Part shown: positions 17,934-28,086 of the stretch, one piece after another
Numbering within the stretch: the first letter of the stretch is position 1
Layout: every line of letters starts with the position of its first letter
Assembly: GCF_002356115.1 (NCBI RefSeq)
Contig: NZ_AP014836.1
Location: 124,001 to 188,000 of the forward strand
Length of the DNA stretch: 64,000 nucleotides
Source: Candidatus Nitrosoglobus terrae
Lineage (GTDB): Bacteria; Pseudomonadota; Gammaproteobacteria; Nitrosococcales; Nitrosococcaceae
Direction of reading: 5' to 3'
Program-made: the position numbers and the translations under genes
Notes under the pieces: generated by a model
Database searches by the model: none
Told to the model about the DNA's origin: nothing
The model's input: only the letters and a program-made list of their open reading frames with translations

Positions 17934-18867
17934 GTGAATACCTATAAAACTGATTATAAAGCTTACGTACTTGCCGTATTACAAGCGGCGCGAGAAATCA
18001 ATTTAGCCAAAAGTATTTTTCTTCCTACCTTTGACCAAACAGGCTGGGGTTTAGGACAAGTGCTAGATGAGGAGCTTTATCCAGATTAGATCCCCACCTT
18101 TAACGGGGCAGTAGAAGACTGGCTCCTTCAAGAGATTGGAGCAATCGTCAACCATCAGACTGAGTTGCCGCACATTGCAAAAGATACAGCTCTTATTGCC
18201 AAAATTGAGCGAACATTGCCTCTCATTCCAACGCGGCATAACCTCTATAACACCGATGCCAGAGATCTTGATTTTCTTGATCTGGGGAGTGTCCATCTTG
18301 TTCTAACCTCCCCGCCCTACTGGACTTTAAAAAAATACCACGATCATCCTTCTCAATTGGGTGCTGTAGTAGATTACACAGAGTTTCTGGATCAGCTTGA
18401 TAAAGTCTGGCATGGATGCTATCGAGTGCTTGTGCCCGGTGGCCGCCTAGTGTGTGTAGTAGGCGATGTTTGCCTATCACGGCGTAAGAATGATGGTGAG
18501 CACACGGTTGTACCTTTGCATGCCTCTATTCAGGACCGTTGTCGAAAGCTTGGTTATTCTAATTTGACTCCGATTATCTGGCATAAGATTACCAATGCTA
18601 AATACGAGGCTATAGGAAGCGGAGGGGGTTTTTTAGGAAAGCCTTATGAACCGAACGCCATTATCAAAAACGATATCGAATTCATTCTAATGGAGCGTAA
18701 ACCAGGTGGATATCGTAGTCCATCTGTTGCCGCACGTGTGCTGAGCGTGATTCTAGCGGATCAACACAAAAGCAGACCTTATTGAGTACAGGGAGAATCT
18801 CGTTGCTATCGGTGAGGCTATTGTAAAATTGTTAGAAGAGCATTTGGAAAATATCAAAGCGCTTTGA
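17934..18867 (+). pseudogene. Remnant of a DNA (N4-cytosine/N6-adenine) methyltransferase locus
   Basis: A GTG at 17934 with GGAGG eight bases upstream opens a frame that reads LPTFDQTGWGLGQVLDEEL and stops at TAG 18087-18089. The same frame then continues without interruption to 18785, containing the catalytic motif LTSPPYW (about 18304-18324) and GGYRSPSVAARVLSVI near its end. The SAM-binding FxGxG motif that beta-class methylases carry at their C-terminus is absent. After the stop, another frame (18778-18867) reads EYRENLVAIGEAIVKLLEEH, perhaps the tail of a restriction enzyme. The simplest reading is a methylase gene with a nonsense mutation and an internal deletion that fused it to a neighbour. 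It is probably inactive. Confidence 0.75.
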
Positions 18868-19125
18868 AGATTAGGATATGTTCTTGAGGAAAAACTAGGG
18901 TGGCTCAGCACACTAACACTAGGTAAATATCTCTTATCGTGCCTTTATATTGGTTATAGTATTCAGGTGCTTGAATGGTTTAATGTCTTCTATTCGCTAT
19001 AAGCTAAATCAACACTAGGCTCTACAGGCTGAGATTAGCCTCGAATCTGAGGCTGATCTATTTTATGATCTAGAGAGATAATCTAAGTAAATTATATTTT
19101 GGCCTATCTATAATAGATAATAAAA

Positions 19126-20076
19126 ATGACTATCAATGGATTAAAGCAGGGATTAGTAGCAACAATGCCTGCAACTTTTCAGGATCTTATCCTACGGCTA
19201 CAGCAATACTGGGCTGAGCAAGGCTGTGTACTTCTCCAACCCTATGATTTGGAGGTGGGGGCTGGAACTTTCCATCCTAGCACTTTTCTGCGTGCTATTG
19301 GGCCTGAGCCTTGGCGTGCTGCCTATGTGCAGCCTTCACGCCGCCCCACGGATGGGCGTTATGGAGATAACCCCAACCGACTCCAGCATTATTACCAGTA
19401 TCAGGTGATGCTTAAGCCTTCACCTTTAGAGATTCAAGATCTTTATTTAGGTTCATTGCGCATGTTAGGGATATCTCCATTAATCCATGATATTCGCTTT
19501 GTAGAAGATAACTGGGAATCCCCTACCCTTGGCGCTTGGGGATTAGGCTGGGAAGTGTGGCTCAATGGTATGGAGATCACCCAATTTACCTACTTCCAAC
19601 AGGTGGGAGGATTAGAGTGCCGACCCGTCACGGGTGAGATTACCTATGGTTTGGAGCGAATAGCGATGTACTTACAAGGGGTCAATAGTGTCTTTGATTT
19701 AGTTTGGGCGGAAGGTCCCCGAGAGTGTATTACCTATAAAGATGTTTTCCATCAAAATGAGGTGGAGATGTCTAAGTATAATTTTGAGCAGGCTCATATA
19801 GATCATTTATTTGCTTGGTTTAATAGCTATGAGAGTGAAAGCCAACGCCTGATTGAAGCCGAGTTACCTTTACCGGCCTATGAGATGGTATTAAAAGCTT
19901 CTCATGTTTTTAATTTACTGGATGCGCGTCATGCTATTTCTGTCACTGAGCGGCAGCGCTATATTTTGCGCGTCCGTACCCTTGCCCGTGCGGTCGCTGA
20001 ATCCTATTTAGCCCGTCGAGAGTCTTTGGGATTTCCGATGCTAGCTACCCGTAGTCAGGGGGCAGCCAATGGATAA
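19126..20076 (+). CDS. glyQ: Glycyl-tRNA synthetase alpha subunit
   Basis: GlyQ is the catalytic subunit of the alpha2-beta2 bacterial glycyl-tRNA synthetase. It has 316 residues. The class II core begins with [20 protein letters not shown] and includes [40 protein letters not shown] and [17 protein letters not shown]. Two starts are possible: ATG 19126 and ATG 19165 (MPATFQDL), the latter closer to the usual family start and preceded by AGGGA; the longer form is kept because it is the first ATG. It overlaps glyS by eight bases, so both subunits are made from one message. Confidence 0.97.
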   Translation: MTINGLKQGLVATMPATFQDLILRLQQYWAEQGCVLLQPYDLEVGAGTFHPSTFLRAIGPEPWRAAYVQPSRRPTDGRYGDNPNRLQHYYQYQVMLKPSPLEIQDLYLGSLRMLGISPLIHDIRFVEDNWESPTLGAWGLGWEVWLNGMEITQFTYFQQVGGLECRPVTGEITYGLERIAMYLQGVNSVFDLVWAEGPRECITYKDVFHQNEVEMSKYNFEQAHIDHLFAWFNSYESESQRLIEAELPLPAYEMVLKASHVFNLLDARHAISVTERQRYILRVRTLARAVAESYLARRESLGFPMLATRSQGAANG

Positions 20077-22147
20077 AACCCGAGATCTTTTGGTTGAGAT
20101 TGGCACTGAAGAGTTACCTCCCAAAGCATTGAATGCGCTATCTAAAAATTTTGCTCAGGAATTGAGTCAAAGAATAGAATCATCAGGGCTTACCTATACC
20201 GATCTAAAAAGCTATGGATCGCCACGACGTTTAGGCGTATGGGTTCAGGATCTGGCAATTTCTCAACTAGATCGAGTAGTGGAGCGCCGAGGCCCCGCTT
20301 TAGCAGTCGCTTTTACCAAAGAGGGGCAACCTACTGCTGCTGCTCAGGGCTTTGCCCATAGTTGTGGTGTGCTGGTGGATGCCTTAGATCGCATTGAAAA
20401 TGATAAAGGGATTTGGTTAGTCTATCGACAGCGTCAAGAGGGCGTACTCACCCAAGAGCTATTGCCAGCAATACTGGCTCAGGCAATACAAGCCCTTCTT
20501 ATTCCGAAACGTATGCGCTGGAGTAATCTTCAAGCAGAGTTTATACGGCCAGTCCACTGGCTGATTCTGCTGTTTGGGGATGAGATCATTCCTGCAACCC
20601 TGCTAGGGGTTCAAGCCGATCGTAAGACTTGGGGGCATCGTTTTCATTGTCTAGCCCCGCTTTATTTGTCTAAACCTGCTGACTATGTATCTTTATTAGA
20701 AACCCAAGGTAAGGTATTAGTTGATTTTTCTGTTCGCCGTGAGACTATTAATACGCAGGTCATGGCGGCTGCCCAATCTTTAGGTGGAAAAGCCCTGATT
20801 GATGAAGCCCTACTAGATGAGGTGACGGGTTTAGTTGAGTGGCCGGTGACGTTAGCCGGCGAATTTGACAAAGCTTTTTTAACGCTGCCAACAGAAGCGC
20901 TCATTGCCACGATGCAAAGTCACCAGAAATATTTTCCGGTGCAGGATGAGCAAGGGCGTTTAATGCCTTATTTCATTACGGTGTGTAATATTGAAAGTGA
21001 GAATCCGGCTACTGTAGTAGCTGGTAATGAGCGGGTGATTCGGCCTCGTCTTACGGATGCTGCCTTTTTCTACGCCACGGATTGTAAAACGCCATTAATA
21101 GGCTATAACGATAGACTTAAAAGAATTACTTTTCAGGAAAAATTAGGCAGTATATTTGATAAAACGACGCGAATTGCGCAACTTGCCCGCTATATTGCGA
21201 GAGATATTGGGGGTAATGAAAATTGGGCAGAGCGTGCTGGGTTTTTATCTAAATGTGATTTAGCTACTGCGATGGTGGCGGAATTTCCTGAATTACAAGG
21301 CGTAATGGGTCGTTATTATGCACTTCATAGTCATGAACCTGCAGAGGTAGCAGAAGCCCTTAGAGAGCAATATTTACCCCGCTTTGCAGGGGATATCCTA
21401 CCCCGTACAGCTACAGGCCAAGCGCTAAGCTTAGCTGATCGCCTTGATACTTTAATTGGGTTATTTGGTATTGGCCAAGCGCCTAGTGGTGATAAGGATC
21501 CTTATGGTTTACGGCGCGCGGCTTTAGGCGTGTTACGTATTATGATTGAATCTAAGCTAGCTTTAGATTTACTTCATTTACTTACGTTAAGCTGTGAAAA
21601 CTATGGTCATCATTTACTTGAGAAAAATATCGTAGCCCAACACGTATATGATTACTTGCTGGAGCGTCTTCGCAGCTATTATTTAGAAGCCGGTTTTCGG
21701 GTCGATGAAATTGAAGCGGTTTTAGTTTTAAGACCTAGACAACCTTGGGATTTTGATCGGCGATTAAAAGCGGTTTCTGCTTTCCTTACCCTTCCAGAGG
21801 CCACATCTTTAGCAGCGGCTAATAAGCGGATTCAAAATATTCTACGTAAACATGAAGAAGCGATTCCAGCGCAAATTCAGCCTGAATTATTGCAAGCGCC
21901 CGCTGAGCAAAGTTTAGCCGATAAAGTATACACTTTAGAGCAAGAAATAGCCCTATTATTGGAGACAGGAGATTATGGGGCTGCTTTAAAGATTCTAGCA
22001 GGGTTACGTGATCCGATTGATCGGTTTTTTGATGAGGTGATGGTGAGAGTAGAGGATCTTGCTTTACGGGCTAATCGTTTAGCTTTGCTCACGCGAGTAC
22101 AAACATTATTTCTGCAAGTAGCAGATATTTCTCGGCTACAGATCTAA
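20069..22147 (+). CDS. glyS: Glycyl-tRNA synthetase beta subunit
   Basis: GlyS is the tRNA-binding partner of GlyQ. The 692-residue length is typical. It begins [20 protein letters not shown], the hallmark of the family. Further conserved stretches are [12 protein letters not shown], the segment [17 protein letters not shown] near residue 285, the HD-like region with [14 protein letters not shown], and [19 protein letters not shown] near 475. The C-terminal anticodon-binding domain (DALR type) occupies roughly the last 110 residues. It starts within the end of glyQ and is followed after ten bases by gmhB, so the transcript probably runs on. Confidence 0.97.
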   Translation: MDKTRDLLVEIGTEELPPKALNALSKNFAQELSQRIESSGLTYTDLKSYGSPRRLGVWVQDLAISQLDRVVERRGPALAVAFTKEGQPTAAAQGFAHSCGVLVDALDRIENDKGIWLVYRQRQEGVLTQELLPAILAQAIQALLIPKRMRWSNLQAEFIRPVHWLILLFGDEIIPATLLGVQADRKTWGHRFHCLAPLYLSKPADYVSLLETQGKVLVDFSVRRETINTQVMAAAQSLGGKALIDEALLDEVTGLVEWPVTLAGEFDKAFLTLPTEALIATMQSHQKYFPVQDEQGRLMPYFITVCNIESENPATVVAGNERVIRPRLTDAAFFYATDCKTPLIGYNDRLKRITFQEKLGSIFDKTTRIAQLARYIARDIGGNENWAERAGFLSKCDLATAMVAEFPELQGVMGRYYALHSHEPAEVAEALREQYLPRFAGDILPRTATGQALSLADRLDTLIGLFGIGQAPSGDKDPYGLRRAALGVLRIMIESKLALDLLHLLTLSCENYGHHLLEKNIVAQHVYDYLLERLRSYYLEAGFRVDEIEAVLVLRPRQPWDFDRRLKAVSAFLTLPEATSLAAANKRIQNILRKHEEAIPAQIQPELLQAPAEQSLADKVYTLEQEIALLLETGDYGAALKILAGLRDPIDRFFDEVMVRVEDLALRANRLALLTRVQTLFLQVADISRLQI

Positions 22148-22157
22148 AACAATAATA

Positions 22158-22697
22158 ATGCGCTTAGTTATTTTGGATCGAGATGGGGTAATCAACGAAG
22201 ATTCTGATGACTATATTAAATCCCCGGATGAATGGGTGCCTATTACTGGAAGTTTAGAAGCTATAGTACGGCTTAATCAAGGGGGGTATCGGGTGATAGT
22301 GATTACGAATCAATCTGGGATAGCGCGAGGGTTTTTGGATGTACCTATGTTGAGTCGAATTCATCATAAAATGCATCAGCAATTAGCCCAAATGGGAGGG
22401 AACATAGAAGCCATTTTATTTTGCCCTCACTTGCCAGAAGATAATTGTAGCTGCCGTAAGCCTTGCCCAGGCTTGTTTCAAGAGCTCAGCAAGCGCTTGC
22501 ATATTCCATTAAGTGATATACCCGCAGTGGGGGATTCCTTACGTGATCTTCAAGCCGCTGAGGCTGCAGGAGCGATACCCCTACTGGTACGTACTGGCAA
22601 AGGTAAAATAACGGAGAAAGCTGCTAATTTACCTGTCGGAATTAAAATTTATGATGATTTAGCGTCAGTTGTAACCACTTTGCTAAGACGTTGCTAG
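22158..22697 (+). CDS. gmhB: D-glycero-beta-D-manno-heptose-1,7-bisphosphate 7-phosphatase
   Basis: GmhB removes the 7-phosphate during ADP-heptose synthesis for the lipopolysaccharide inner core. The 179-residue HAD-family protein has motif I VILDRDGVIN, motif II VITNQSGIARG, and motifs III/IV in the C-terminal half with VGDSLRDLQAAEAAGA. Between them lies the zinc-binding loop FCPHLPEDNCSCRKPCPG, diagnostic of GmhB. It follows glyS closely, as in Pseudomonas and other gammaproteobacteria, and precedes plsC. Confidence 0.95.
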   Translation: MRLVILDRDGVINEDSDDYIKSPDEWVPITGSLEAIVRLNQGGYRVIVITNQSGIARGFLDVPMLSRIHHKMHQQLAQMGGNIEAILFCPHLPEDNCSCRKPCPGLFQELSKRLHIPLSDIPAVGDSLRDLQAAEAAGAIPLLVRTGKGKITEKAANLPVGIKIYDDLASVVTTLLRRC

Positions 22698-22723
22698 CCA
22701 AATGAATCGAGAAAAAACCACTT

Positions 22724-23488
22724 ATGGATAAGCCTAGCCCATCCTTAGCTCGAAATTTATTTATAGTTAACGGGTTATTTTGGCGGTCTTTGGCGTTTAG
22801 TCTAGGACAAGTATTGTCTACTTTTATTTTTGCCTTAGGGGCCTTGTCCTTATTTTTTCTACCATTCCCTCAGCGTTATCGCTTTATTACGCAATGGAGC
22901 TATTTCAATTTTTGGTGGCTTGAAAAAACCTGTAAGCTAAGCTTTCAGGCACAGGGAATAGAATATATTAGCTCGGGTCCCGCCATTATACTGTGCAAGC
23001 ACCAATCTGCTTGGGAGACGATAGCGTTACAGCATATCTTTCCATTCCAGAGCTGGGTACTGAAGCGAGATTTGCTATGGATTCCTTTTTTTGGCTGGGG
23101 ATTAGCGTTACTTGAGCCTATTGCGATTGATCGCAAAGCTGGACGTCAGGCGCTTAATCAAATCTTATTACAAGGCCGGCAGCGCCTTGAGGCGGGTCGT
23201 TGGGTGGTGATATTTCCAGAGGGTACTCGAATACCTATCGGCAGGATGGGTCGTTTTGCCATTGGGGGGGCTGTCTTAGCTCAAGCGACTGGATATCCGG
23301 TCGTACCCGTTGCCCATAATGCTGGGCGTTATTGGCCAAAAGGTGGATTTATCAAATATCCAGGGGTGATTAAGGTTGTGATTGGCCCACCGATTGAAAC
23401 TAAATCAAAGACTGTAATGGAGATAAACGAAGCGGCATATACTTGGATAGCAGAAGTCATGAAGCGTATTGATCCCCCTAGAGCTTAG
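22724..23488 (+). CDS. plsC: 1-acyl-sn-glycerol-3-phosphate acyltransferase
   Basis: PlsC adds the second acyl chain to lysophosphatidic acid in phospholipid synthesis. The 254-residue protein has an N-terminal membrane segment near residues 25-45. The acyltransferase motif I reads CKHQSAWETI, that is HxxxxE in place of the common HxxxxD; this variant is normal in one PlsC subgroup. Motif III is VIFPEGTRIPIG near 165, and VPVAHNAGRYW follows. It sits at the end of glyQ-glyS-gmhB-plsC. The assignment to this activity over lyso-ornithine lipid acyltransferases rests on the conserved synteny. Confidence 0.92.
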   Translation: MDKPSPSLARNLFIVNGLFWRSLAFSLGQVLSTFIFALGALSLFFLPFPQRYRFITQWSYFNFWWLEKTCKLSFQAQGIEYISSGPAIILCKHQSAWETIALQHIFPFQSWVLKRDLLWIPFFGWGLALLEPIAIDRKAGRQALNQILLQGRQRLEAGRWVVIFPEGTRIPIGRMGRFAIGGAVLAQATGYPVVPVAHNAGRYWPKGGFIKYPGVIKVVIGPPIETKSKTVMEINEAAYTWIAEVMKRIDPPRA

Positions 23489-23508
23489 TATGATTGGATC
23501 TAAAGCGT

Positions 23509-24414
23509 ATGGAAGAAGAGCAGCAGGCTTGGGTTAATCATTTTTTTACTCATCTTCAGTATGAGCGGGGTCTATCAGCGCGGACAATTGCAAGTTATTG
23601 TTATGATTTAGCAAAAGTAGTTGCATTTTGCTGCAAAAATAAAATTTGTAGCTGGAAGGAATTAGATGCTCAAAAAGTACGGGCAATAGTAGTTGCCTGC
23701 CACCAGATAGGATTATCTGGGCGTAGTATTCAACGTCTATTATCCGCCTTGCGTAGCTTTTATACCTACCTACAACGAGAAGGGTTAGTGGAAGATAACC
23801 CAGCACAAAGGCTTTACGCCCCCAAGGGAAAATATGAGCTGCCTCATGTTCTTGATGTAGATCAAGTCGCTCAACTATTGGATAAAACAAATTTAAGTAG
23901 TGATTTACTCCTTCGGGATCAGGCCATATTAGAGCTGTTTTATTCTTCTGGACTTCGGCTATCTGAGCTGGTGAGCTTAAATATGCGAGCCTTAGATTTA
24001 AATGCTGCTTTGGTACGTGTTGTTGGCAAAGGAGCCAAAATTCGTGAAGTTCCCATTGGGCGGCGAGCTAAAGAGGCCCTAGCCCGTTGGTTTTTAATAC
24101 GATTAACATGGGTTGAACCGCAAGAAGAAGCGGTTTTTATTAGCCAACAAGGTCGCCGTTTATCTTCTCGGGCAATTCAAAAGCGGCTGCATCTTTGGGG
24201 TTTACGTCAAGGTCTTGATGTGGCCCTACATCCCCATCGTTTACGGCATGCGTTTGCTACTCATTTACTGGAATCTAGTGGTGATCTGCGAGCTGTGCAA
24301 GAGTTGTTAGGTCACGCGGATATTAGTACCACACAAGTGTATACTCATTTGGATTTTCAGCACTTGGCTAAAATATATGATCAAGCCCACCCAAGGGCTA
24401 GGAAAAAATACTAG
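23509..24414 (+). CDS. xerC: Site-specific tyrosine recombinase XerC
   Basis: XerC works with XerD at the dif site to resolve chromosome dimers. The ATG at 23509 gives 301 residues; a TTG at 23494 would add five. The N-terminal SAM-like core-binding domain includes LQYERGLSARTIASYCYDL. The catalytic domain has the expected residues: R in SSGLRLSELVSL, K in VRVVGKGAKIREVPIG, HxxR in HPHRLRHAFATHLLES, H/W position in LLGHADISTTQVYTHL and the nucleophilic tyrosine in that last motif. XerC rather than XerD is favoured by the HLDFQHLAKIYDQAHPRA tail. It begins 20 bases after plsC. No mobile-element context suggests a phage integrase instead. Confidence 0.93.
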   Translation: MEEEQQAWVNHFFTHLQYERGLSARTIASYCYDLAKVVAFCCKNKICSWKELDAQKVRAIVVACHQIGLSGRSIQRLLSALRSFYTYLQREGLVEDNPAQRLYAPKGKYELPHVLDVDQVAQLLDKTNLSSDLLLRDQAILELFYSSGLRLSELVSLNMRALDLNAALVRVVGKGAKIREVPIGRRAKEALARWFLIRLTWVEPQEEAVFISQQGRRLSSRAIQKRLHLWGLRQGLDVALHPHRLRHAFATHLLESSGDLRAVQELLGHADISTTQVYTHLDFQHLAKIYDQAHPRARKKY

Positions 24415-24707
24415 CTATAAAATTGTGCTTTTAGCTTTAAGGATAAGATTGGGTTTTGATGTTTTTTATTTACCGGTCTAAGATTATAGAGAGTTGTTTT
24501 AAAGCTAGATTAAGGATAGGCTTATTTTATTAGATTTTTGTTGAACTTAGGGTGGGGAGCATCCGAAGTTAAAGCGCGAAGAGTGGTAATCAATACTAGC
24601 TCATAAGGAATCGCAGCTTTATTGGCTGATGGAATATGACTGATATAGCATTGAAGTCAGCCATGAGAAAACTCCAAAAATATGCCAATAGTAACAGGAG
24701 AAAAAAA

Positions 24708-25052
24708 ATGGAGAAGAAAATGCTAAAACATACCCTATTAATTATGGCCAGCGCTGCAATGGCTTCCGCTTCAATCTCTGCTTTAGCAGAGGGTGATGCT
24801 GCAGCAGGCAAGGCGGATTTTACGAAAAATGGATGTGTCGCTTGCCATGGAGCTGAAGGTCAGAGCGTTAACCCAGCTATGTTCCCAGTACTTAAAGGCA
24901 AAGATGCCGATTATATTAGTAAGCAGCTTCATGCCTTTAAAAGCGGTGAACGCAAAGGACAAGGCCCTGGGATGATCATGAATCAAAATACTAAAAAACT
25001 GAGCGATAATGATATTGCCAATATTGCAGCCTTTATAGAAAGCTTGAAATAA
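24708..25052 (+). CDS. Small periplasmic class I cytochrome c
   Basis: A monohaem electron carrier. The ATG at 24708, eight bases after a CAGGAG ribosome-binding site, gives 114 residues; the longer frame from 24636 has no such site. A signal peptide (MEKKMLKHTLLIMASAAMAS...) ends near ALA-EGD. The haem site is CVACH near residue 50, and the axial methionine is probably in GPGMIMNQ near 89. The arrangement matches the c553/c4-like soluble cytochromes of proteobacteria. It stands alone with its own terminator, so it is probably a single-gene unit. Which oxidase or dehydrogenase it serves is not visible. Confidence 0.93.
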   Translation: MEKKMLKHTLLIMASAAMASASISALAEGDAAAGKADFTKNGCVACHGAEGQSVNPAMFPVLKGKDADYISKQLHAFKSGERKGQGPGMIMNQNTKKLSDNDIANIAAFIESLK

Positions 25053-25080
25053 ATAGCTATTTAACGGAAGCTTAAGGAGG

Positions 25081-25108
25081 AAAGCGCCAGTATCCTGCTG
25101 GCGTTTTC
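25081..25108 (+). terminator. Rho-independent terminator after cytochrome c
   Basis: CGCCAG (25085-25090) pairs with CTGGCG (25098-25103) around a seven-base loop and is followed by TTTTCTT. It ends the cytochrome c unit; a short T run on the other strand may let it also stop the converging glycosyltransferase gene. Confidence 0.8.
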
Positions 25109-27301
25109 TTATCCTTTAAAGCTTTGAAAAAAATCAATCAGCGCTTCAAGAGGCGCTTGCTGATTAAAAAGTCGCCCGCAACGGGCTGAAATATAATTCC
25201 GCAGTCGTTGATTTTCCAATTTATCCCCACCATAGTAGAGTGCTTTAGCAACATAATCCTGAGTATTATGGGCAATAAGCTCAGGTAGTTCCAGCAAAGT
25301 AAGCATAGCAGCTGTTTGTCGTCCCCGCATATACCCGCTGGGTAATGAGATAATGGGTAGCCCGGAGCTAAGCGCGTCCAAAGCCGTATTTCCCCCTGAC
25401 CAATGGGGTGGATCAAGCATAAGATTACAGCAGCGGTTAATTTGTAAGTAACGAGTACGAGATGTGACTGGAAGTAGCAGCATTTGCATTTTAGGGTTTG
25501 CGCCAGTGTTAGCTAGGGCAGCTTCTAAGCGTTTCCATAACCGGTCAGTTACACGGCGATCTTGACCCATAAATAATACCAGTGTACCCATACTGTCTTC
25601 AGCCAATATCTGAGCGAGTAAAGTATCCATATCGGGGTGAATCTTAAACGGCGACTGAGGTAATAGATATAAGGTGCGGTTTTCAGGTAGACCGAGATCT
25701 TGACGGTTCGCAGCGGGAGGGGTTAAGGGCGCAGGGTAGCTAGTGCCAATTCCGGGGAGCAATATCAGTTGCTCCCGGTAATGATCTTGAGCGATATTAG
25801 GCTCCATAGTCCCACAGGAAAAATAAATATCTATAGTAGGTAGACCGCTGGTAATTGGGTGACCCCAAGCGCAACACTGAAGCGGGGCTAGTCTAAGGGC
25901 AGCAAGCACCAATACTTGAGCGTCCATACCCAGCTCTGGGTAGATAAGCCCATCAAGTTTATCTTCTAAGATTTTGGCAGCACATTGAGAAAGATTGCCA
26001 GTCAAATAATAAAATTTACTGGTTGAACTTGCGATAGTGTGAGTGTAATGATCTCCTTTGGTACTTAGTTGGTAAACTATCACTTCAAATCCCGCTTTAC
26101 GCAGGGTCTCAGGCCAATGACCGAAGTAATGACCCACAGTACAATCGCGGAAAAAGCTTGAAACAAATCCGATACGACGCAGTGTTGCAGCGCAGGTATG
26201 CTGAACTTGATAAGGCGTATCTTGTGCGTGGCTTGCCCACTGATGTAGCCAGTTACCGTACTCAGTTTGCAGCTGAAGATCATTAAATCCTTGGTAAGCT
26301 AGAAAAAAATTAGACCAAACTAAGTCTGCTAGCTGGGGTAAATATTTTGGTTGCCAGGTCTTAAGTGCGTTAAGTCCATCGGTAAAGCGGTTCCGCGCCA
26401 CGGTAAGCTGTTGATGGTTATCATAGATAATAGGTAGGGTAAGCATTGAACCTAGCTTTGCTTGCCAAGAGTTTGGGTTGACGGCTAGGGCTTGTTGATA
26501 AAGGCTCATTGCCTGATGGGATTCCCCGGCGTGGGCAAATGCTTGCGCCAGATCTAAATACTGTTTTTCACTCACATTCGGCTCTTGTCTAAGCCTTTGT
26601 TGTAGCCATTGAGCCGCTTGCCAGTTTTCTCCGTAGCGGCGAGCTAAGGTCATAATGTGAGGGGTTAAAGTATTTAAATGGGTACATTGTTGCTGTAGCA
26701 AAGCCCATGCCTGATGGGATTGATGACAGCGTAGCCATTGTTCAGCAACAGCTATAAGGGTTTCATTAGATAAAGGGATATTTGATAAACTATGCAATAA
26801 GTCAATGGCCGCCAAAGGTTGATTATCGGTAATCAATGACCGTGCTAACAATAATTGAGCTTCCTGATTATGGGGATCTAAAGCAGCGGTTTGACGAGCG
26901 CTGATGACGGCAGCTTGGCTTAGTCCAAGTTGAAGCTGGCTTAGCGTTAAATTGCGCCAAGCCAGTTTATTATTAGGATTAAGGGCAACTGCCCGTTGAA
27001 AATGGGTGATGGCGGGTGATAGATCAGCTACTTCAAATAACCGTGAGCCCTGGTTATTGTGAGCCATGCTTAGGGCATTTAAGAGAGGTGCTTGAGGCGT
27101 TATTACCGTGAGTAGACGCTCTAAATGAGCAATAGCAGCGGTAAAGTCTTTGTTCTGGATAGCGATATTGCCCAGCCCAAGTAACGCTTCTGGATGATTT
27201 GGGTAGTTATCAAGAATTTGCTGATAAAGTTGAGCGCTTTGATAAAGATGACGATGCATCTGTAGTTTACGCGCCTGTAAGATAATCTCCTCTATATTCA
27301 T
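25109..27301 (-). CDS. TPR protein with O-GlcNAc-transferase-like (GT41/SPINDLY-type) domain
   Basis: The 730-residue protein has tetratricopeptide repeats over about residues 1-300, for example PNHPEALLGLGNIAIQNKDF and LNPNNKLAWRNLTLSQLQLG. The C-terminal half (about 370-730) resembles the GT41 family: RIGFVSSFFRDCTVGHYF, QCCAWGHPITSGLPTIDIYF, LYLLPQSPFKIHPDMD and LDPPHWSGGNTALDALSSGLP. GT41 enzymes add a sugar to serine or threonine of proteins, or in bacteria also to asparagine when HMW1C-like. It has no signal peptide, so it should act in the cytoplasm. It is divergent from the type II secretion operon, so a glycosylated surface or secreted protein is a possible target, but that is inference. 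Confidence 0.85.
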   Translation of the reverse strand: MNIEEIILQARKLQMHRHLYQSAQLYQQILDNYPNHPEALLGLGNIAIQNKDFTAAIAHLERLLTVITPQAPLLNALSMAHNNQGSRLFEVADLSPAITHFQRAVALNPNNKLAWRNLTLSQLQLGLSQAAVISARQTAALDPHNQEAQLLLARSLITDNQPLAAIDLLHSLSNIPLSNETLIAVAEQWLRCHQSHQAWALLQQQCTHLNTLTPHIMTLARRYGENWQAAQWLQQRLRQEPNVSEKQYLDLAQAFAHAGESHQAMSLYQQALAVNPNSWQAKLGSMLTLPIIYDNHQQLTVARNRFTDGLNALKTWQPKYLPQLADLVWSNFFLAYQGFNDLQLQTEYGNWLHQWASHAQDTPYQVQHTCAATLRRIGFVSSFFRDCTVGHYFGHWPETLRKAGFEVIVYQLSTKGDHYTHTIASSTSKFYYLTGNLSQCAAKILEDKLDGLIYPELGMDAQVLVLAALRLAPLQCCAWGHPITSGLPTIDIYFSCGTMEPNIAQDHYREQLILLPGIGTSYPAPLTPPAANRQDLGLPENRTLYLLPQSPFKIHPDMDTLLAQILAEDSMGTLVLFMGQDRRVTDRLWKRLEAALANTGANPKMQMLLLPVTSRTRYLQINRCCNLMLDPPHWSGGNTALDALSSGLPIISLPSGYMRGRQTAAMLTLLELPELIAHNTQDYVAKALYYGGDKLENQRLRNYISARCGRLFNQQAPLEALIDFFQSFKG

Positions 27302-27396
27302 ATTAAATTATGCTACCAATATGGTTCTTATCTTGTTTTAGCTTTAACAGCCGATAATAACAACTATATGATTAATTTAAGGTTGAAAATAATACC

Positions 27397-28086
27397 TTGA
27401 CAGTTAATTTATCACGGTATGGCTTAAAAAAAATAAAACGCTCACATGGCGGATTTACCTTGGTAGAACTGCTCATTGCCATTACCTTAGTAGGGATAAT
27501 TTTGGTGATCTTATTTAGTAGTTTACGGCTATCAACCCGCAGTTGGGAGGCGGCTGAGCAAAAGACTCAGTCGATTGAAAAATTCAGAGTCATCGATAGT
27601 CTATTTCGTCGTCAACTTAGAGAGCTTAAGCTGTTGTTTTACCATGATCCTGAGCAAGGATCTGTAATTACTTTTTGGGGTAGCTCTAATAGCATGAGGT
27701 TTGTGGCCCCCTTACTCACTCATTTAGGCTTAGGTGGACTGTATTGGATCACCTATAAGGTGGTGAAAAAAGGGAAGACATCACAATTAATCATGAATTG
27801 GCAGCCTTACCGACCTAATGAGCCACTGACAGATCAACCTGAGCAGGAAGTGTTATTAGATGCCATCGATAGTGTAAGATTTTCTTACTTCGGTGGAAAT
27901 ATGGCGATGGGCGAAGGATTTCAGTGGCGTGAAGGTTGGGAAAATTTACAGCAGGCACCACAACTTGTACGTTTAAAAATCAGCACTGAGGGTATTCAAT
28001 GGCCCCAGTTGGTCGCTCGTATTCAGGTTGATCCCCGAGATAGCAGTCAAGCGCCAGGGGGAGGAGGTATTGGCTTTGGCCCTTAA
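27397..28086 (+). CDS. gspJ: Type II secretion minor pseudopilin GspJ
   Basis: GspJ is one of the minor pseudopilins forming the tip of the type II secretion pseudopilus. The protein has 229 residues from a TTG at 27397; no ATG precedes the prepilin motif, so a TTG start is forced. The prepilin-peptidase site is GGFTLVELLIAITLVGI after a short basic leader. A GspJ-like beta domain follows with SIEKFRVIDSLFRRQLRELK and QPYRPNEPLTDQPEQEVLLD. It opens a six-gene run gspJ-K-L-M-C/N-D. The genes for GspE, F, G, H and I are not in the window, so they must be elsewhere if the machine is complete. Confidence 0.85.
   Translation: MTVNLSRYGLKKIKRSHGGFTLVELLIAITLVGIILVILFSSLRLSTRSWEAAEQKTQSIEKFRVIDSLFRRQLRELKLLFYHDPEQGSVITFWGSSNSMRFVAPLLTHLGLGGLYWITYKVVKKGKTSQLIMNWQPYRPNEPLTDQPEQEVLLDAIDSVRFSYFGGNMAMGEGFQWREGWENLQQAPQLVRLKISTEGIQWPQLVARIQVDPRDSSQAPGGGGIGFGP

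Noticed and set aside
23509-24414. Phage or integron integrase
   Set aside because: The sequence and the glyQS-gmhB-plsC neighbourhood fit chromosomal XerC, and no attachment site or phage gene is adjacent.
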